This document shows, in pieces, positions 43,005 through 52,657 of a DNA stretch of 64,000 nucleotides (position 1 is its first letter; every line of letters starts with the position of its first letter). Under the pieces are notes generated by a model, which was given only the letters and a program-made list of their open reading frames with translations, ran no database searches and was not told where the DNA came from. A program made the translations under genes and the position numbers. Origin of the DNA: an uncultured Acidimicrobiales bacterium (lineage in GTDB: Bacteria > Actinomycetota > Acidimicrobiia > Acidimicrobiales > Hopanoidiivorantaceae). The stretch spans positions 1,430,022 to 1,494,021 of the forward strand of contig OY282367.1 of assembly GCA_958295755.1 (NCBI GenBank), given 5' to 3'.

Positions 43005-43128
43005 CAAAGTGCCATTCTTATTGACATTGCCTTAAACTATAGCAGTGCGATATATTGCTTTTTTGCTTTTGCTACCGCCAAGCAAAATGCCCAAAGCAAA
43101 AAATATCGCCAGCAGCTTAGATATCCTG

Positions 43129-43201
43129 CCCGAGTAGCTCAATCGGCTAGAGCGTCGGTCTTGTAAACCGAAGGTAGTGGGTTCGATTCCCACCTCGGGC
43201 T
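43129..43201 (+). tRNA. tRNA-Thr (anticodon TGT)
   Basis: A 73-nt cloverleaf: acceptor GCCCGAG/CTCGGGC, anticodon stem TCGGT/ACCGA with loop CTTGTAA (anticodon TGT, reading ACA), and T arm GTGGGTTCGATTCCCAC. No encoded CCA. It lies between the LytR_C gene and rlmB. Confidence 0.95.
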
Positions 43202-43215
43202 CACCCGCCCCCCAG

Positions 43216-44235
43216 TTAGTACTCTCTTTGCCGCTTTACTTCGAAGCACGCTATTGCGCCAGCTGCTGAGACATTTAGGGAAGCAATCACCCCGCTGAGA
43301 GGAATAGTCACTAGCAAGTCGCAGCTTTCTCGCACTAACCGCGACAAACCTTTGCCTTCAGAGCCGAGCACCAGTGCCAAAGGCTCATCTGCCAGGTTCA
43401 TTTTCCAGATAGGCGTATCTGCGGCAGAATCCAAACCTACATTCCAGATACCCATCTTGGTGAAGTCGCGCAGGGCTCCGGCGATACCGTTTGCCTGAGC
43501 TATCGACAGGTGCTCTACAGCTCCGGCAGCCACCTTCGTGACGGTGGGCGAGATTTTGGGGCTGCGATGACGAGAGAAGACAAAGCCTGTGACGCCTGCT
43601 GATTCTGCCGAGCGCATGAGCGCACCGAGGTTGTGGGGATCTACTACGCTGTCGACCACCACGATGAATGGTTTAGCTTCACTGTTGGTGCTGGAACTGT
43701 TGGCGATAGCACTGTTGGCGGTAGTTTTTTTACTCCCTGCCACCAGATCTTCTAGTGATACTGGTCGTAGAGGTGCTGCTAGTGCCACTACTCCTTGAGG
43801 GGCTTCTGTGCGCGATATGGTTTCAAAGCGACTTCGTGAGACTTGACGGATGGGAATTTTGGCTTCGTCTGCTAAGTCGATGATGTCGTTAAGTATCGGA
43901 GCTGTGTCTTGCCCCGCTACGAGAAAGATCTCTCGCACTTCACGTTTGCCTGCCAGTAGTAGCTCACGGACAGATTGACGACCTTCTACTTGGTCGCCTC
44001 CGATATTGCCAGCTTGGCGTTTGGCCCTATTGCTGTGGGTGGCCCTGTTGCCGTGGGTGGCTCTGCCATGGGCTGAGTGCGGCTTGGATCCACCAGGTTT
44101 TCTCTTCGTAGGATTCGCGGTGCTGCTTCTTGTGGTGCTGTTCCTGGCATTGCTGCTTTTAGCTTTGCTACTTTTAGCAGTGTTGCTAGAGTTCCGCCTG
44201 ACTGGCGTTGTGCCGCGTTCTCTTCCCTTTGCCAT
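43216..44235 (-). CDS. rlmB: SpoU/TrmH-family rRNA 2'-O-methyltransferase (RlmB-like)
   Basis: 339 residues. The SPOUT signature blocks are VVDSVVDPHNLGALMRSAES, LALVLGSEGKGLSRLVRESC and the C-terminal IPLSGVIASLNVSAAGAI, forming the trefoil-knot SAM site. An L30e-like substrate-binding domain precedes (VRELLLAGKREVREIFLV). The first ~75 residues are a basic Ser/Thr/Asn/Arg-rich tail with repeated SSNAR/RATH-type units, much longer than in E. coli RlmB. It is last in the minus-strand block with ispF and ispD, the usual actinobacterial neighbourhood. Confidence 0.9.
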   Translation of the reverse strand: MAKGRERGTTPVRRNSSNTAKSSKAKSSNARNSTTRSSTANPTKRKPGGSKPHSAHGRATHGNRATHSNRAKRQAGNIGGDQVEGRQSVRELLLAGKREVREIFLVAGQDTAPILNDIIDLADEAKIPIRQVSRSRFETISRTEAPQGVVALAAPLRPVSLEDLVAGSKKTTANSAIANSSSTNSEAKPFIVVVDSVVDPHNLGALMRSAESAGVTGFVFSRHRSPKISPTVTKVAAGAVEHLSIAQANGIAGALRDFTKMGIWNVGLDSAADTPIWKMNLADEPLALVLGSEGKGLSRLVRESCDLLVTIPLSGVIASLNVSAAGAIACFEVKRQREY

Positions 44236-44255
44236 TTCTAACTCACCTAGCCGCT

Positions 44256-44744
44256 CTATGAAACGTTACTCTCAATAAGCACAGTACTCTCTATAAGCGC
44301 AGTCGCCCAGCAAGCCATTCCTTCGGCTCGACCGATTGCTCCTAAGCCTTCTGCACGGCTGGCTTTCACAGAGACAGGTGCACCGATTGCAGTAGCGAGT
44401 CTGTCTTGCATCTCTTGGCGTTTGACAGCAATCTTGGGTTTTTCTGTGACAATTACGCAGTCCACATTTGCCACAACCCAGCCTTCTTTTGCCAGTAGCG
44501 ATACGATTTCTTTGAGTAGTTTCAAACTGTTGGCACCTGCGTGGCGTTCGTCTGTGTCGGGGAAGTGGTCTCCGATATCACCCAGCCCTGCTGCGCCAAG
44601 CAGAGCATCGGTTATGGCATGACATATTAGGTCGGCATCGCTGTGGCCTGCTAGACCAGCTTCGCCAGGGAATTCCACTCCACCTAGCACCAAGGGGCGG
44701 CTTGGGTCAAACCGATGAGTGTCGAAGCCTATACCTATACGCAT
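44256..44744 (-). CDS. ispF: 2-C-methyl-D-erythritol 2,4-cyclodiphosphate synthase
   Basis: 162 residues; MEP isoprenoid pathway enzyme releasing CMP to form the cyclodiphosphate. Family motifs: GIGFDTHRF with zinc ligands, LAGHSDADLICHAITDALLG, GDIGDHFPDTDE and the C-terminal KASRAEGLGAIGRAEG. ATG 44744 is preferred; TTG 44750 is an alternative. It follows ispD directly, as commonly found. Confidence 0.95.
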   Translation of the reverse strand: MRIGIGFDTHRFDPSRPLVLGGVEFPGEAGLAGHSDADLICHAITDALLGAAGLGDIGDHFPDTDERHAGANSLKLLKEIVSLLAKEGWVVANVDCVIVTEKPKIAVKRQEMQDRLATAIGAPVSVKASRAEGLGAIGRAEGMACWATALIESTVLIESNVS

Positions 44745-44753
44745 TGCCAAACT

Positions 44754-45446
44754 CTAATCAGCGCACAGAATTTCAGCAACTGCTAAATCCTGAGGGTGGG
44801 TGATTTTGATGTTGTTGGGATCTCCTTCAACCAGCACTACTTTTCCGCCGATGGCTTCCACCAAAGTGGCGTCATCGGTGGCTTCGGGTTTCATGGCGTG
44901 AGCTGCTTTTAGCATTTCAGCCTTGAAAGCCTGCGGTGTCTGCACTGCTCGCAGTAAAGAGCGATCTACCGAACCTGTCTCTATATGGCGGATAGTATCT
45001 GTCATTTCTGTGGCTGGCACGGCAGCATCTGCGCCGTTTTTTACAGCGTCTATAACTCTGCGAAAAATCTCTTGCGAAGCCAGCGGGCGAGCTGCGTCAT
45101 GCACAACAATGATGCTGTCTTTGATGCTGTCACCAGTGATGTCATCTAGGGCATTCAAACCGCAGCGCACCGACTCAGCTCTGGTGTTGCCTCCAGCTGT
45201 GAAGAAAATTCCAACACTATTGCCCAGATCAATAGTGCCTAGCTCTTTAGTGCCTAATTCACTAGCTAAGGTTTCAACCAGATTTTCAGGCACAACCGCC
45301 ATCGTGGCATCGCAGGTAGCACTGGCAGCAGACAGAGAACGCTGAAGCACAGACTTGCCACAGAGCAAATCAAGCTGCTTAAGACGACCGAAGCGATCTC
45401 CAGAACCTGCTCCTACTACAATGGCAAAAGTCTTTCCTGAGAACAT
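44754..45446 (-). CDS. ispD: 2-C-methyl-D-erythritol 4-phosphate cytidylyltransferase
   Basis: 230 residues; transfers CMP to MEP in the MEP pathway. The nucleotide-binding N-terminus normally reads A-A-G-x-G-x-R-x(6,7)-K; here it is VVGAGSGDRFGRLKQLDLL, which keeps the G-S-G-D-R-F-G core. HDAARPLAS, the AVPATEMTDTIR segment and EGDPNNIKITHPQDL are characteristic. A short internal repeat (LGTKELGTIDLG) is a coding duplication. It is in an operon with ispF and clpC. Confidence 0.93.
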   Translation of the reverse strand: MFSGKTFAIVVGAGSGDRFGRLKQLDLLCGKSVLQRSLSAASATCDATMAVVPENLVETLASELGTKELGTIDLGNSVGIFFTAGGNTRAESVRCGLNALDDITGDSIKDSIIVVHDAARPLASQEIFRRVIDAVKNGADAAVPATEMTDTIRHIETGSVDRSLLRAVQTPQAFKAEMLKAAHAMKPEATDDATLVEAIGGKVVLVEGDPNNIKITHPQDLAVAEILCAD

Positions 45447-45504
45447 CACAAATCTGTCAAAAAAATGTCAGGAATCAGTAAAAACAGATTGAACCGATTC
45501 TCCA

Positions 45505-47085
45505 CTATTGCTCACCTTTAAGAAAAGCGATGGAAATTTTCCAAGCCTCAGCTGCTTCAGTGGGACGATGAGATTCACGGTTGGGGTCGTGCACAAACCC
45601 GTGGTCGCAGTTTGAATAGCTGGTGACTTGCACACCTGCTTCGCGCAGTTTGGCAACCTCCCTAGCAGGCGTGTAATCATCGTCCTCTGCGATGATAGCT
45701 AGAAGCTTGGAGGGGTCTCCTTCCGCTATGCAATCTAGCGGTTCACGCTGAGTGTCGCTTTTCCATCCTTCTGGCACTTCAATCATGCCGTAGAAAGACA
45801 CCGCTCTATCAAACCGCTCTGTAGCCACCGACTTGTTGACATACATACCACCCATGCAGAATCCGATAATGCCTACGGGAATATTTGCTTCTTGAGACAC
45901 GATATCGGCAGCAGCGATGGCGTCTTCGAGCACTCTGTTGTCTTCCAGCTCGCAAGCATGAGCAAAACGCTCGTCCAGTTTATAATCGGGATTTTCGGCA
46001 TATAACTCGAAGCAACAGACGTTCCAGTTATTTTCTTGAGCGAGGCGGATTGTGTGCTCTTCAAAGAGCGGACGCAGACCCATAATGTCGGGGATGATGA
46101 CAAGAGCGCGCTCGGCGTCTTCGGTGATGCAGGTCACTGCGGAAGTCCCAGAAGGCAGATTGATGCTGTTTAGTTGAGGCATGGGATCATTAGAGGTAGT
46201 TTCTATTATGGTCGCTGTTTTAGCATCTGAACTGTCAGAACTATTCAGGTCAAGCGACAACTGGCCACTAGCAGTAGCTCGTCTTTGCCTTTTTTCAACT
46301 AGATAACCGACCAAGTTCATCAAAATCACAAATACGAAGAGGGCAGCTGCTGCCCACCCCACCCACAGCCAGATACGTGACCCGGAGTCATTGGTAGAAG
46401 TGGCAAATTCAAAGGAGGTGTCCCCGCCATCTCCCAAAACAACGCTGGTTTGATTAACGCTGGTCTGATCACCACTGCTTTGATCTCCGCCGGGCATATT
46501 TACAGTGAGAGTCACTCTAGGGGCGCGCTGTAAAGTTCCCAAGTTGCCATCGCCTGCTCCCTCAGCCAAATCGGTGCCAAAAGCTAGAAGATCTTGGTTA
46601 AACCTGCCAGTCAGCTGATAGTCGACTGAACTGCCACTTACATCTCGCACCAGCGACACTTCTTCGAACCCGAGTTGTAGATCGTCTTCCAAAATCGTCT
46701 TCAGATGTTCAGGAGAAACAAACTCTTTGGTCAATGTTAAGACTTGAACGATCTCACCTTCCCTTTGAGTTGATGTGGAATTGGGTGAAACTTCCCAGCC
46801 GTTGGCTTCAAAATCTGCAAAATCTATGCCTATCGCTCCGCTGTCGCCCCCTCTTGATATCAGGGCATCTGTCAATTCCTGCGAAAATAAGACATTAGCC
46901 ACAACTCTGCCACTGCCATCACTATCAACTGTTACCTCCACTTCTACATCCACCCAGCAACCTGTTAGGAGAAGCACAACTCCCAGTAGACCCAGGAGCA
47001 AACGGCGCGATGAGATAAGGCGGAAGAGAGAAGGGCGCGAACTAGAAGATATATCGGCCTGCTGAGTCGCGGGCGTCGCAGACAT
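45505..47085 (-). CDS. LppM-like lipoprotein domain fused to a dienelactone hydrolase
   Basis: 526 residues in three parts. The N-terminal signal ends in lipobox LLLTGC (Cys43), then an LppM-like domain (VDVEVEVTVDSDGSGRVV onward, to ~200). A QTSV/DQTS repeat links to one membrane span (~238-262). The C-terminal half (~305-526) is a dienelactone-hydrolase fold: nucleophile Cys410 in GFCMGG, Asp in IIAEDDDYTP and His495 in CDHGF. If Cys43 is lipidated outside, the hydrolase lies in the cytosol. I know of no standard family with this architecture. It starts 8 nt after clpC on the same strand. Confidence 0.8.
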   Translation of the reverse strand: MSATPATQQADISSSSRPSLFRLISSRRLLLGLLGVVLLLTGCWVDVEVEVTVDSDGSGRVVANVLFSQELTDALISRGGDSGAIGIDFADFEANGWEVSPNSTSTQREGEIVQVLTLTKEFVSPEHLKTILEDDLQLGFEEVSLVRDVSGSSVDYQLTGRFNQDLLAFGTDLAEGAGDGNLGTLQRAPRVTLTVNMPGGDQSSGDQTSVNQTSVVLGDGGDTSFEFATSTNDSGSRIWLWVGWAAAALFVFVILMNLVGYLVEKRQRRATASGQLSLDLNSSDSSDAKTATIIETTSNDPMPQLNSINLPSGTSAVTCITEDAERALVIIPDIMGLRPLFEEHTIRLAQENNWNVCCFELYAENPDYKLDERFAHACELEDNRVLEDAIAAADIVSQEANIPVGIIGFCMGGMYVNKSVATERFDRAVSFYGMIEVPEGWKSDTQREPLDCIAEGDPSKLLAIIAEDDDYTPAREVAKLREAGVQVTSYSNCDHGFVHDPNRESHRPTEAAEAWKISIAFLKGEQ

Positions 47086-47093
47086 GACGGCAA

Positions 47094-50000
47094 TCAGGTG
47101 ATTGCTACCATCTCCTCGACGGCTTCTGGAGCCACGAATCCTTCCACGCCCCGGAATGTGATTTCGGGGTTGTCAGGGTCGGTGTCGTCCAGATCCACAA
47201 GGATGATCTCTCCCGGTCGGAAGTCTTTGTACAGCAAACGTTCAGACAGAGGATCTTCCACATAACGTTGAATGGCTCGACGAAGCGGACGGGCACCCAG
47301 TGAGCGGTCGTAGCCTTTCTCAGACAAAAATATTTTCGCTTCGTGCGAGAGCTCGAAGCCGATGCCTTGCTGGCGAAGTTGATCAACAATGCGACGGGTC
47401 ATTAGATCTACGATTTGTTGTACATCTTCTTGTGCCAACTCGTGGAACACCACTATCTCGTCAATGCGATTCAAAAACTCAGGGCGGAAGCGGGTCTTGA
47501 GGGCGTCGTTCACTTTTTCTTTCATGCGCTCGTAGGTGACCACACCGTCTTCACGGGCAAAGCCAAGCGAAGCTTTACGCAGATCTTGGGTGCCCTCATT
47601 AGAAGTCATAATCAGCACGGTGTTGCGGAAATCCACCGAGCGACCGTGGCTGTCGGTGAGACGTCCTTCTTCTAATACCTGCAGCAGCGTGTTGAACACA
47701 TCCGGGTGAGCTTTTTCTATCTCGTCAAAGAGCACCACTGAGAACGGGCGGTTGCGCACGGCTGTGGTGAGCTGTCCGCCTTCTTCATAGCCGACATAGC
47801 CGGGGGGCGAGCCGACAAGACGGCTAACCGTGTGTTTTTCTTGATATTCCGACATGTCCAAAGCAATGAGAGCTTGTTCGTCGCCGAAAAGGAACTCAGC
47901 TAAGGTTTTGGCAAGTTCTGTTTTACCGACACCTGAAGGTCCGAGGAATATGAACGAGCCGCTGGGGCGTTTCGGGTCTTTGAGACCTGCACGGGTGCGA
48001 CGAATAGCTTGGCTCGTGGCGTGAATAGCTTCGTCTTGACCTACTACTCGCTTGTGAAGCTCATCTTCCATTCGCAACAACTTGGAGGTTTCCTCCTCGG
48101 TGAGCTTGTATACAGGCACTCCAGTCCAGATGGACAGCACCTCTGCGATGCTTTCTTCGTCAACTTCGTCAAATAAATCCACACCACTAGGGACAGGGAC
48201 ATCTGGCATTGTTAAATCTTCTGCTAGATCTTCTAAAGGCAAATCATCAGCAGGCAAATCAGTTGCCATCTCTTCTGCTGCCTGATCTATGTCATCTGAG
48301 ATTTCGGTAGCAGCCTCAGATACATCTTCAGGGAGCACCGTGTCAGGAAGTACTGCCTCAGGAAGCACCGTTTCAGGAAGCACTGTGTCTCGATCTGCTA
48401 AAGCCACTCCACCTCGCGCTAGATTTTCATCGTCATCTTCGTCATCATCTTCATAGCTATCAAAGTCGGATTCAAATTCGCTAGAGATGTCATCTTCTGA
48501 GACAACCAGATCTTCTGCTAATTCGCTCTCGGACAAACTAGCAACTAGATCTTCAGTGTCACTATCTTCGATATCATCACCTTCAGTATCGCCCTCAGAC
48601 AGCTCGCCCTCTGAGAGCTCGCCCTCCGACATCTGCTGTTCTGACATCTGAGTGCCGGCAACACTGGCCGTTCTTCGTTTGAGACGGTCGGCTTCTTCGG
48701 TGGTGCTGGCGAGAATTTCTTTGCGGCGTAGCTGAAGCTCTTTCTGCTGGTCGCGTAACCTGCCGGCTTCTTCAAAGTCTTGCGCTTCAACAGCTCTGCT
48801 TTTGCGCTCTTCAATGTCTGCCAGCTGGTTTTCCAAGTCTTTCAGCTCTTGGGGCGTGTGCATACGTTTGATGCGCATCCGCGAGCCTGCCTCATCTATT
48901 AGGTCGATGGCTTTGTCGGGAAGCTGGCGATCTACGATGTAGCGAGCCGAGAGGTTGGCTGCTGCTACCAGAGCTTGATCGGTAATAGTCACCCTGTGGT
49001 ATGCCTCATAGAGGTCACGCAAACCTTTGAGTATCTCTATGGAGTGAGCGATTGTGGGTTCATCCACACTAATGGGTTGGAATCGGCGTTCTAAGGCAGC
49101 GTCTTTCTCAAGATATTTGCGATATTCGTCGGTGGTGGTAGCACCTATGGTCTGTAGCTCGCCTCTGGCTAGCATTGGCTTGAGAATAGATGCGGCGTCT
49201 ATAGCACCTTCGGCAGCACCTGCGCCCACGAGAGTGTGTAGCTCATCTATGAACAAGATGATGTCGCCTCTGGTAGTGATCTCTTTGAGCACCTTCTTGA
49301 GGCGATCTTCAAAGTCGCCACGATAACGGCTACCTGCCACGAGCGAACCGAGATCGAGGGTGTATAGCTGCTTATCGCGGATAGTTTCAGGCACAGTGTT
49401 GTTAGCGATTTTCTGAGCGAGACCTTCTACGATGGCTGTTTTGCCTACACCGGGTTCGCCTATGAGCACAGGATTGTTCTTTGTGCGGCGCGACAGCACC
49501 TGCATAACCCGCTCTGTCTCACGGGCACGTCCGACTACCGGGTCTAGCTGGTTGTCTTTGGCTAGCTGAGTGAGATTGCGCCCGAACTGATCCAAGATGC
49601 GCGAGCTAGAGCCAGTAGGTTTGCCTCCTGCGGTTTCAGCCCTGCGGGTGCGACTACGACTGCGACTACCCCTAGGGCCGGGATAGTCAGATAACAGATT
49701 GATGACCTCTTTACGCACCAGTGTGAGACTGGCCCCCAGCTTGGTGAGCACTTGGGCTGCCACACCTTCGCCCTCACGGATGAGCCCCATAAGTATGTGT
49801 TCGGTGCCGATGTAGTTGTGGCCTAGCTGCAAAGCTTCGCGCAGCGAGAATTCAAGCACCTTCTTGGCCCTAGGTGTGAATGGAATATGAGAGCCTGGCT
49901 CAGACTTGCCCTTGCCGATGATTTTTTCTACCTGAGAGCGCACAGCCTCTAGGGAAACACCGAGCGACTCCAGAGCTTTAGCAGCCACCCCGTCGCCTTC

Positions 50001-50117
50001 GTGGATGAGACCTAACAGAATATGCTCGGTGCCGATGTAGTGATGTTTGAGTAGGCGCGCTTCCTCTTGTGCAAGCACCACAACTCGTCTAGCTCTGTCG
50101 GTAAATCTCTCAAACAT
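47094..50117 (-). CDS. clpC: ClpC-type AAA+ unfoldase with a large acidic insertion
   Basis: 1007 residues. Two N-terminal Clp repeats (1-145) precede AAA-1 with Walker A GEPGVGKT (220-227), a UVR region (~425-470) and AAA-2 with Walker A GPSGVGKT (726-733). It feeds substrates to ClpP. Between the UVR region and AAA-2, residues ~485-650 are an Asp/Glu-rich low-complexity insert. It contains [10 protein letters not shown] repeats, a DDDEDDDE run and four VLPE-type units. Standard ClpC (~820-850 residues) lacks it. The start [11 protein letters not shown] is the family start, preceded by GGAG. Confidence 0.95.
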   Translation of the reverse strand: MFERFTDRARRVVVLAQEEARLLKHHYIGTEHILLGLIHEGDGVAAKALESLGVSLEAVRSQVEKIIGKGKSEPGSHIPFTPRAKKVLEFSLREALQLGHNYIGTEHILMGLIREGEGVAAQVLTKLGASLTLVRKEVINLLSDYPGPRGSRSRSRTRRAETAGGKPTGSSSRILDQFGRNLTQLAKDNQLDPVVGRARETERVMQVLSRRTKNNPVLIGEPGVGKTAIVEGLAQKIANNTVPETIRDKQLYTLDLGSLVAGSRYRGDFEDRLKKVLKEITTRGDIILFIDELHTLVGAGAAEGAIDAASILKPMLARGELQTIGATTTDEYRKYLEKDAALERRFQPISVDEPTIAHSIEILKGLRDLYEAYHRVTITDQALVAAANLSARYIVDRQLPDKAIDLIDEAGSRMRIKRMHTPQELKDLENQLADIEERKSRAVEAQDFEEAGRLRDQQKELQLRRKEILASTTEEADRLKRRTASVAGTQMSEQQMSEGELSEGELSEGDTEGDDIEDSDTEDLVASLSESELAEDLVVSEDDISSEFESDFDSYEDDDEDDDENLARGGVALADRDTVLPETVLPEAVLPDTVLPEDVSEAATEISDDIDQAAEEMATDLPADDLPLEDLAEDLTMPDVPVPSGVDLFDEVDEESIAEVLSIWTGVPVYKLTEEETSKLLRMEDELHKRVVGQDEAIHATSQAIRRTRAGLKDPKRPSGSFIFLGPSGVGKTELAKTLAEFLFGDEQALIALDMSEYQEKHTVSRLVGSPPGYVGYEEGGQLTTAVRNRPFSVVLFDEIEKAHPDVFNTLLQVLEEGRLTDSHGRSVDFRNTVLIMTSNEGTQDLRKASLGFAREDGVVTYERMKEKVNDALKTRFRPEFLNRIDEIVVFHELAQEDVQQIVDLMTRRIVDQLRQQGIGFELSHEAKIFLSEKGYDRSLGARPLRRAIQRYVEDPLSERLLYKDFRPGEIILVDLDDTDPDNPEITFRGVEGFVAPEAVEEMVAIT

Positions 50118-50252
50118 GTTGAAACTCCATTTTAGTGCCCTGTCTCTGCCATGCAAGCCATATCGCCAGATTATCTGAATAACCTGCTGAATAATTTACT
50201 AAATAATCTCTTAGTACCATCTGCTTTCAAGATATAACCACTTGAAGCCAGT

Positions 50253-50294
50253 TTTTATTCCAAGGCTTTTATTCCAGGGCTTTTATTCCAAAGC
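50253..50294. repeat. Tandem repeat, 14 bp x 3
   Basis: TTTTATTCCAAGGC, TTTTATTCCAGGGC and TTTTATTCCAAAGC follow each other between the divergent clpC and ilvB genes. Nearby 50175-50210 has looser AATAATTTACTAAATAAT-type repeats. Confidence 0.9.
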
Positions 50295-50329
50295 TGCAAA
50301 AATAATCTCGCAATATACGCTCTCGCCAC

Positions 50330-50335
50330 TAAAAT
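50330..50335 (+). promoter_or_regulatory. -10 box for leaderless ilvB
   Basis: TAAAAT is followed by 6 nt and then the ATG at 50342. No Shine-Dalgarno precedes the gene and no leader-peptide attenuator is visible. Confidence 0.45.
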
Positions 50336-50341
50336 ATCTGA

Positions 50342-52054
50342 ATGGACGGCGGACAAGCTCTCATGCGTAGCTTGGAACATGAAGGGGTGGAGGTGGTCTT
50401 CGGCTTGCCTGGCGGGGCTATCTTGCCCGCATACGATCCTCTCTTAGATTCCCCACTGCGGCACATACTTGTGCGCCACGAGCAGGGAGCGGGGCATATG
50501 GCCGAAGGCTACGCACACGCCACAGGAAAACCTGGCGTGGCTATGGTAACAAGCGGGCCGGGTGCCACCAACATCGTCACGCCTCTTTGCAATGCCTTTA
50601 TGGACTCCGTGCCGATAGTGGTAATAACAGGTCAGGTGCCGTACCCGGCCATAGGCACAGATGCCTTCCAAGAGTGCGACATCACAGGAATTTCAGCTGC
50701 CATTACCAAACATAATTTTCTAGTTGTAGATGCAGGCGATATCCCTCAGACCATCCATGACGCATTTCACATCGCCACCACAGGCCGTCCCGGACCAGTA
50801 CTGGTAGACATCCCCAAAGATATCATTGACTCCAAAAATCCTCGTTCGCAGATGACTTGGGAAGATCCTCAGCCCCATATCCTGCCCGGCTACTCCCCCA
50901 CGATAAAGGGCGACCCAGAACTAGTCAGCCAAGCTGTTGAATTAATCGGCAAGTCTCGCCAGCCTGTGATCTACAGTGGTGGCGGAATCTTGAAATCACG
51001 GGCAGCCGAAGAGCTTCTGACTTTTGCCGAACTCACCCAAATCCCAGTAGTGACCACACTGATGAACCGAGGCGGCTTCCCCGACGACCACCCGCTTTGC
51101 CTTGGAATGCCAGGTATGCACGGCAACTACACGGCAGTTACAGCAATGCAAGAAGCCGACCTGCTCATAGCACTCGGTTCCCGCTTTGACGACAGAGTAA
51201 CAGGCAAAGTGAGCGGTTTCGCACCGGGAGCCAAGATCATCCATGTTGACATAGACCCAGCCGAGATCGGCAAAGTTCGCCAAGCAGATGTGGGTATCCA
51301 AGGCGACTGCCGACATGTGATCGCAGCCTTTACACAAGCCTTAAAAGAAGAAGGCGAAGAGCCTCGCCGTCGCGATGCTTGGCTCAATACGGTCAAGCGA
51401 TGGCAAGAAAAATACCCCCTCGTATATGACACCTCCCCCGATGGTCCTCTCAAGCCGCAGTTCGTGGTAGAGAAGCTCCGAGACAACACCCCCGACGACA
51501 CCATAGTGTGCGCTGGCGTGGGACAACACCAGATGTGGGCGAGTCAATATTGGAAGTTCAACTACCCCTACACTTGGGTGAACTCTGGAGGTCTAGGCAC
51601 GATGGGATTCGCTGTGCCAGCCGCCATCGGTGCCAAAGTGGGCCGACCCGACAGAATGGTCTGGGCCATAGACGGTGACGGTTGCTTCCAGATGACCGCT
51701 CAAGAGTTAGTAACTGCCACCACCGAGCGAATCCCCATAAAAATAGCAATTCTCAACAACGCCTATTTGGGAATGGTGCGCCAGTGGCAAGAGATGTTCT
51801 ATGAGGAACGCTACTCAGAAGTGTATCTCTCGCCGGATCTGCCTAACTACTCGCAGTGGGCCGAGTCGATGGGTTGCGTGGCTATGCGCATAGACACTCC
51901 TGAAGAAGTAGAACCTGCCATCATCAAGGCCAACGAAGTAGACGATTTGCCTGTAGTGCTGGATTTCAGAGTGGATGCCCAAGAGAAAGTGTTCCCGATG
52001 GTGCCTGCTGGCGCATCCAACGACGAAATTGTGGTATCACCCCTCCAGCAATGA
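50342..52054 (+). CDS. ilvB: Acetolactate synthase, large subunit
   Basis: 570 residues; TPP-, FAD- and Mg-dependent first common step of valine, leucine and isoleucine synthesis. The N-terminus shows GGAILPAYDPL and the TPP-activating Glu in VRHEQGAGHMAEGYA. FAD/middle-domain segments include LGMPGMHGNYTA and ALGSRFDDRVTG. The TPP-Mg motif is DGDGCFQMTAQELVTA with the distal ILNN. Its stop overlaps the small-subunit start by 4 bp. Leaderless start proposed. Confidence 0.96.
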   Translation: MDGGQALMRSLEHEGVEVVFGLPGGAILPAYDPLLDSPLRHILVRHEQGAGHMAEGYAHATGKPGVAMVTSGPGATNIVTPLCNAFMDSVPIVVITGQVPYPAIGTDAFQECDITGISAAITKHNFLVVDAGDIPQTIHDAFHIATTGRPGPVLVDIPKDIIDSKNPRSQMTWEDPQPHILPGYSPTIKGDPELVSQAVELIGKSRQPVIYSGGGILKSRAAEELLTFAELTQIPVVTTLMNRGGFPDDHPLCLGMPGMHGNYTAVTAMQEADLLIALGSRFDDRVTGKVSGFAPGAKIIHVDIDPAEIGKVRQADVGIQGDCRHVIAAFTQALKEEGEEPRRRDAWLNTVKRWQEKYPLVYDTSPDGPLKPQFVVEKLRDNTPDDTIVCAGVGQHQMWASQYWKFNYPYTWVNSGGLGTMGFAVPAAIGAKVGRPDRMVWAIDGDGCFQMTAQELVTATTERIPIKIAILNNAYLGMVRQWQEMFYEERYSEVYLSPDLPNYSQWAESMGCVAMRIDTPEEVEPAIIKANEVDDLPVVLDFRVDAQEKVFPMVPAGASNDEIVVSPLQQ

Positions 52055-52587
52055 CAACCTCGCCTGTGTTAGACACTCCCCCGCATCACACTCTTGTCGT
52101 CCTTGTAGAAAACAAGGCTGGCGTGCTGGCACGAGTGGCAGGGCTGTTTGCTCGCCGAGGTTTCAATATCGTCTCGCTCGCAGTAGCCCCCACAGAAGAC
52201 GATCGTTTCAGCCGTCTCACCATCGTGGTGGATGCCGACTCCGCTCCGCTCTATCAAGTTGTCCAACAGCTAGACAAACTCATCAATGTGGTGGAAATCC
52301 GAGAGCTTCACCCCTCACATTCGGTTGAGCGGGAACTTCTGGTGGCCACTGTGCGAGCAGGCCCAGAGTTGCGGGGGCAAGTAATGGATCTAGTGAGGAT
52401 TTTTGAAGCCAGAGTTTTGAATGTAGGCTCCGATGCCATGATGGTATCGCTATCTGGCTCACCCAGCAGAATTTCAGATTTCGCTCGTCTCCTGCAAGAC
52501 TACGGAATCATGGAACTTCAACGCACAGGCAAAGTGGCACTTGCTTCCCTAGATCAAATATCACAGCAAGAACCAGACGCTGAATGA
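52051..52587 (+). CDS. ilvH: Acetolactate synthase, small (regulatory) subunit
   Basis: 178 residues. An N-terminal ACT domain ([28 protein letters not shown], first part) binds valine for feedback inhibition. The C-terminal half ([14 protein letters not shown] to [11 protein letters not shown]) matches the ALS_ss_C domain. Translation is coupled to ilvB by an ATGA overlap, as usual for this pair. Confidence 0.95.
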   Translation: MTTSPVLDTPPHHTLVVLVENKAGVLARVAGLFARRGFNIVSLAVAPTEDDRFSRLTIVVDADSAPLYQVVQQLDKLINVVEIRELHPSHSVERELLVATVRAGPELRGQVMDLVRIFEARVLNVGSDAMMVSLSGSPSRISDFARLLQDYGIMELQRTGKVALASLDQISQQEPDAE

Positions 52588-52657
52588 ATCTCTTAACCCT
52601 CTAAACCTTCTAAGCAATATAGACCTTTATAAAAGCAGATACACAACTGGAGCAGAC

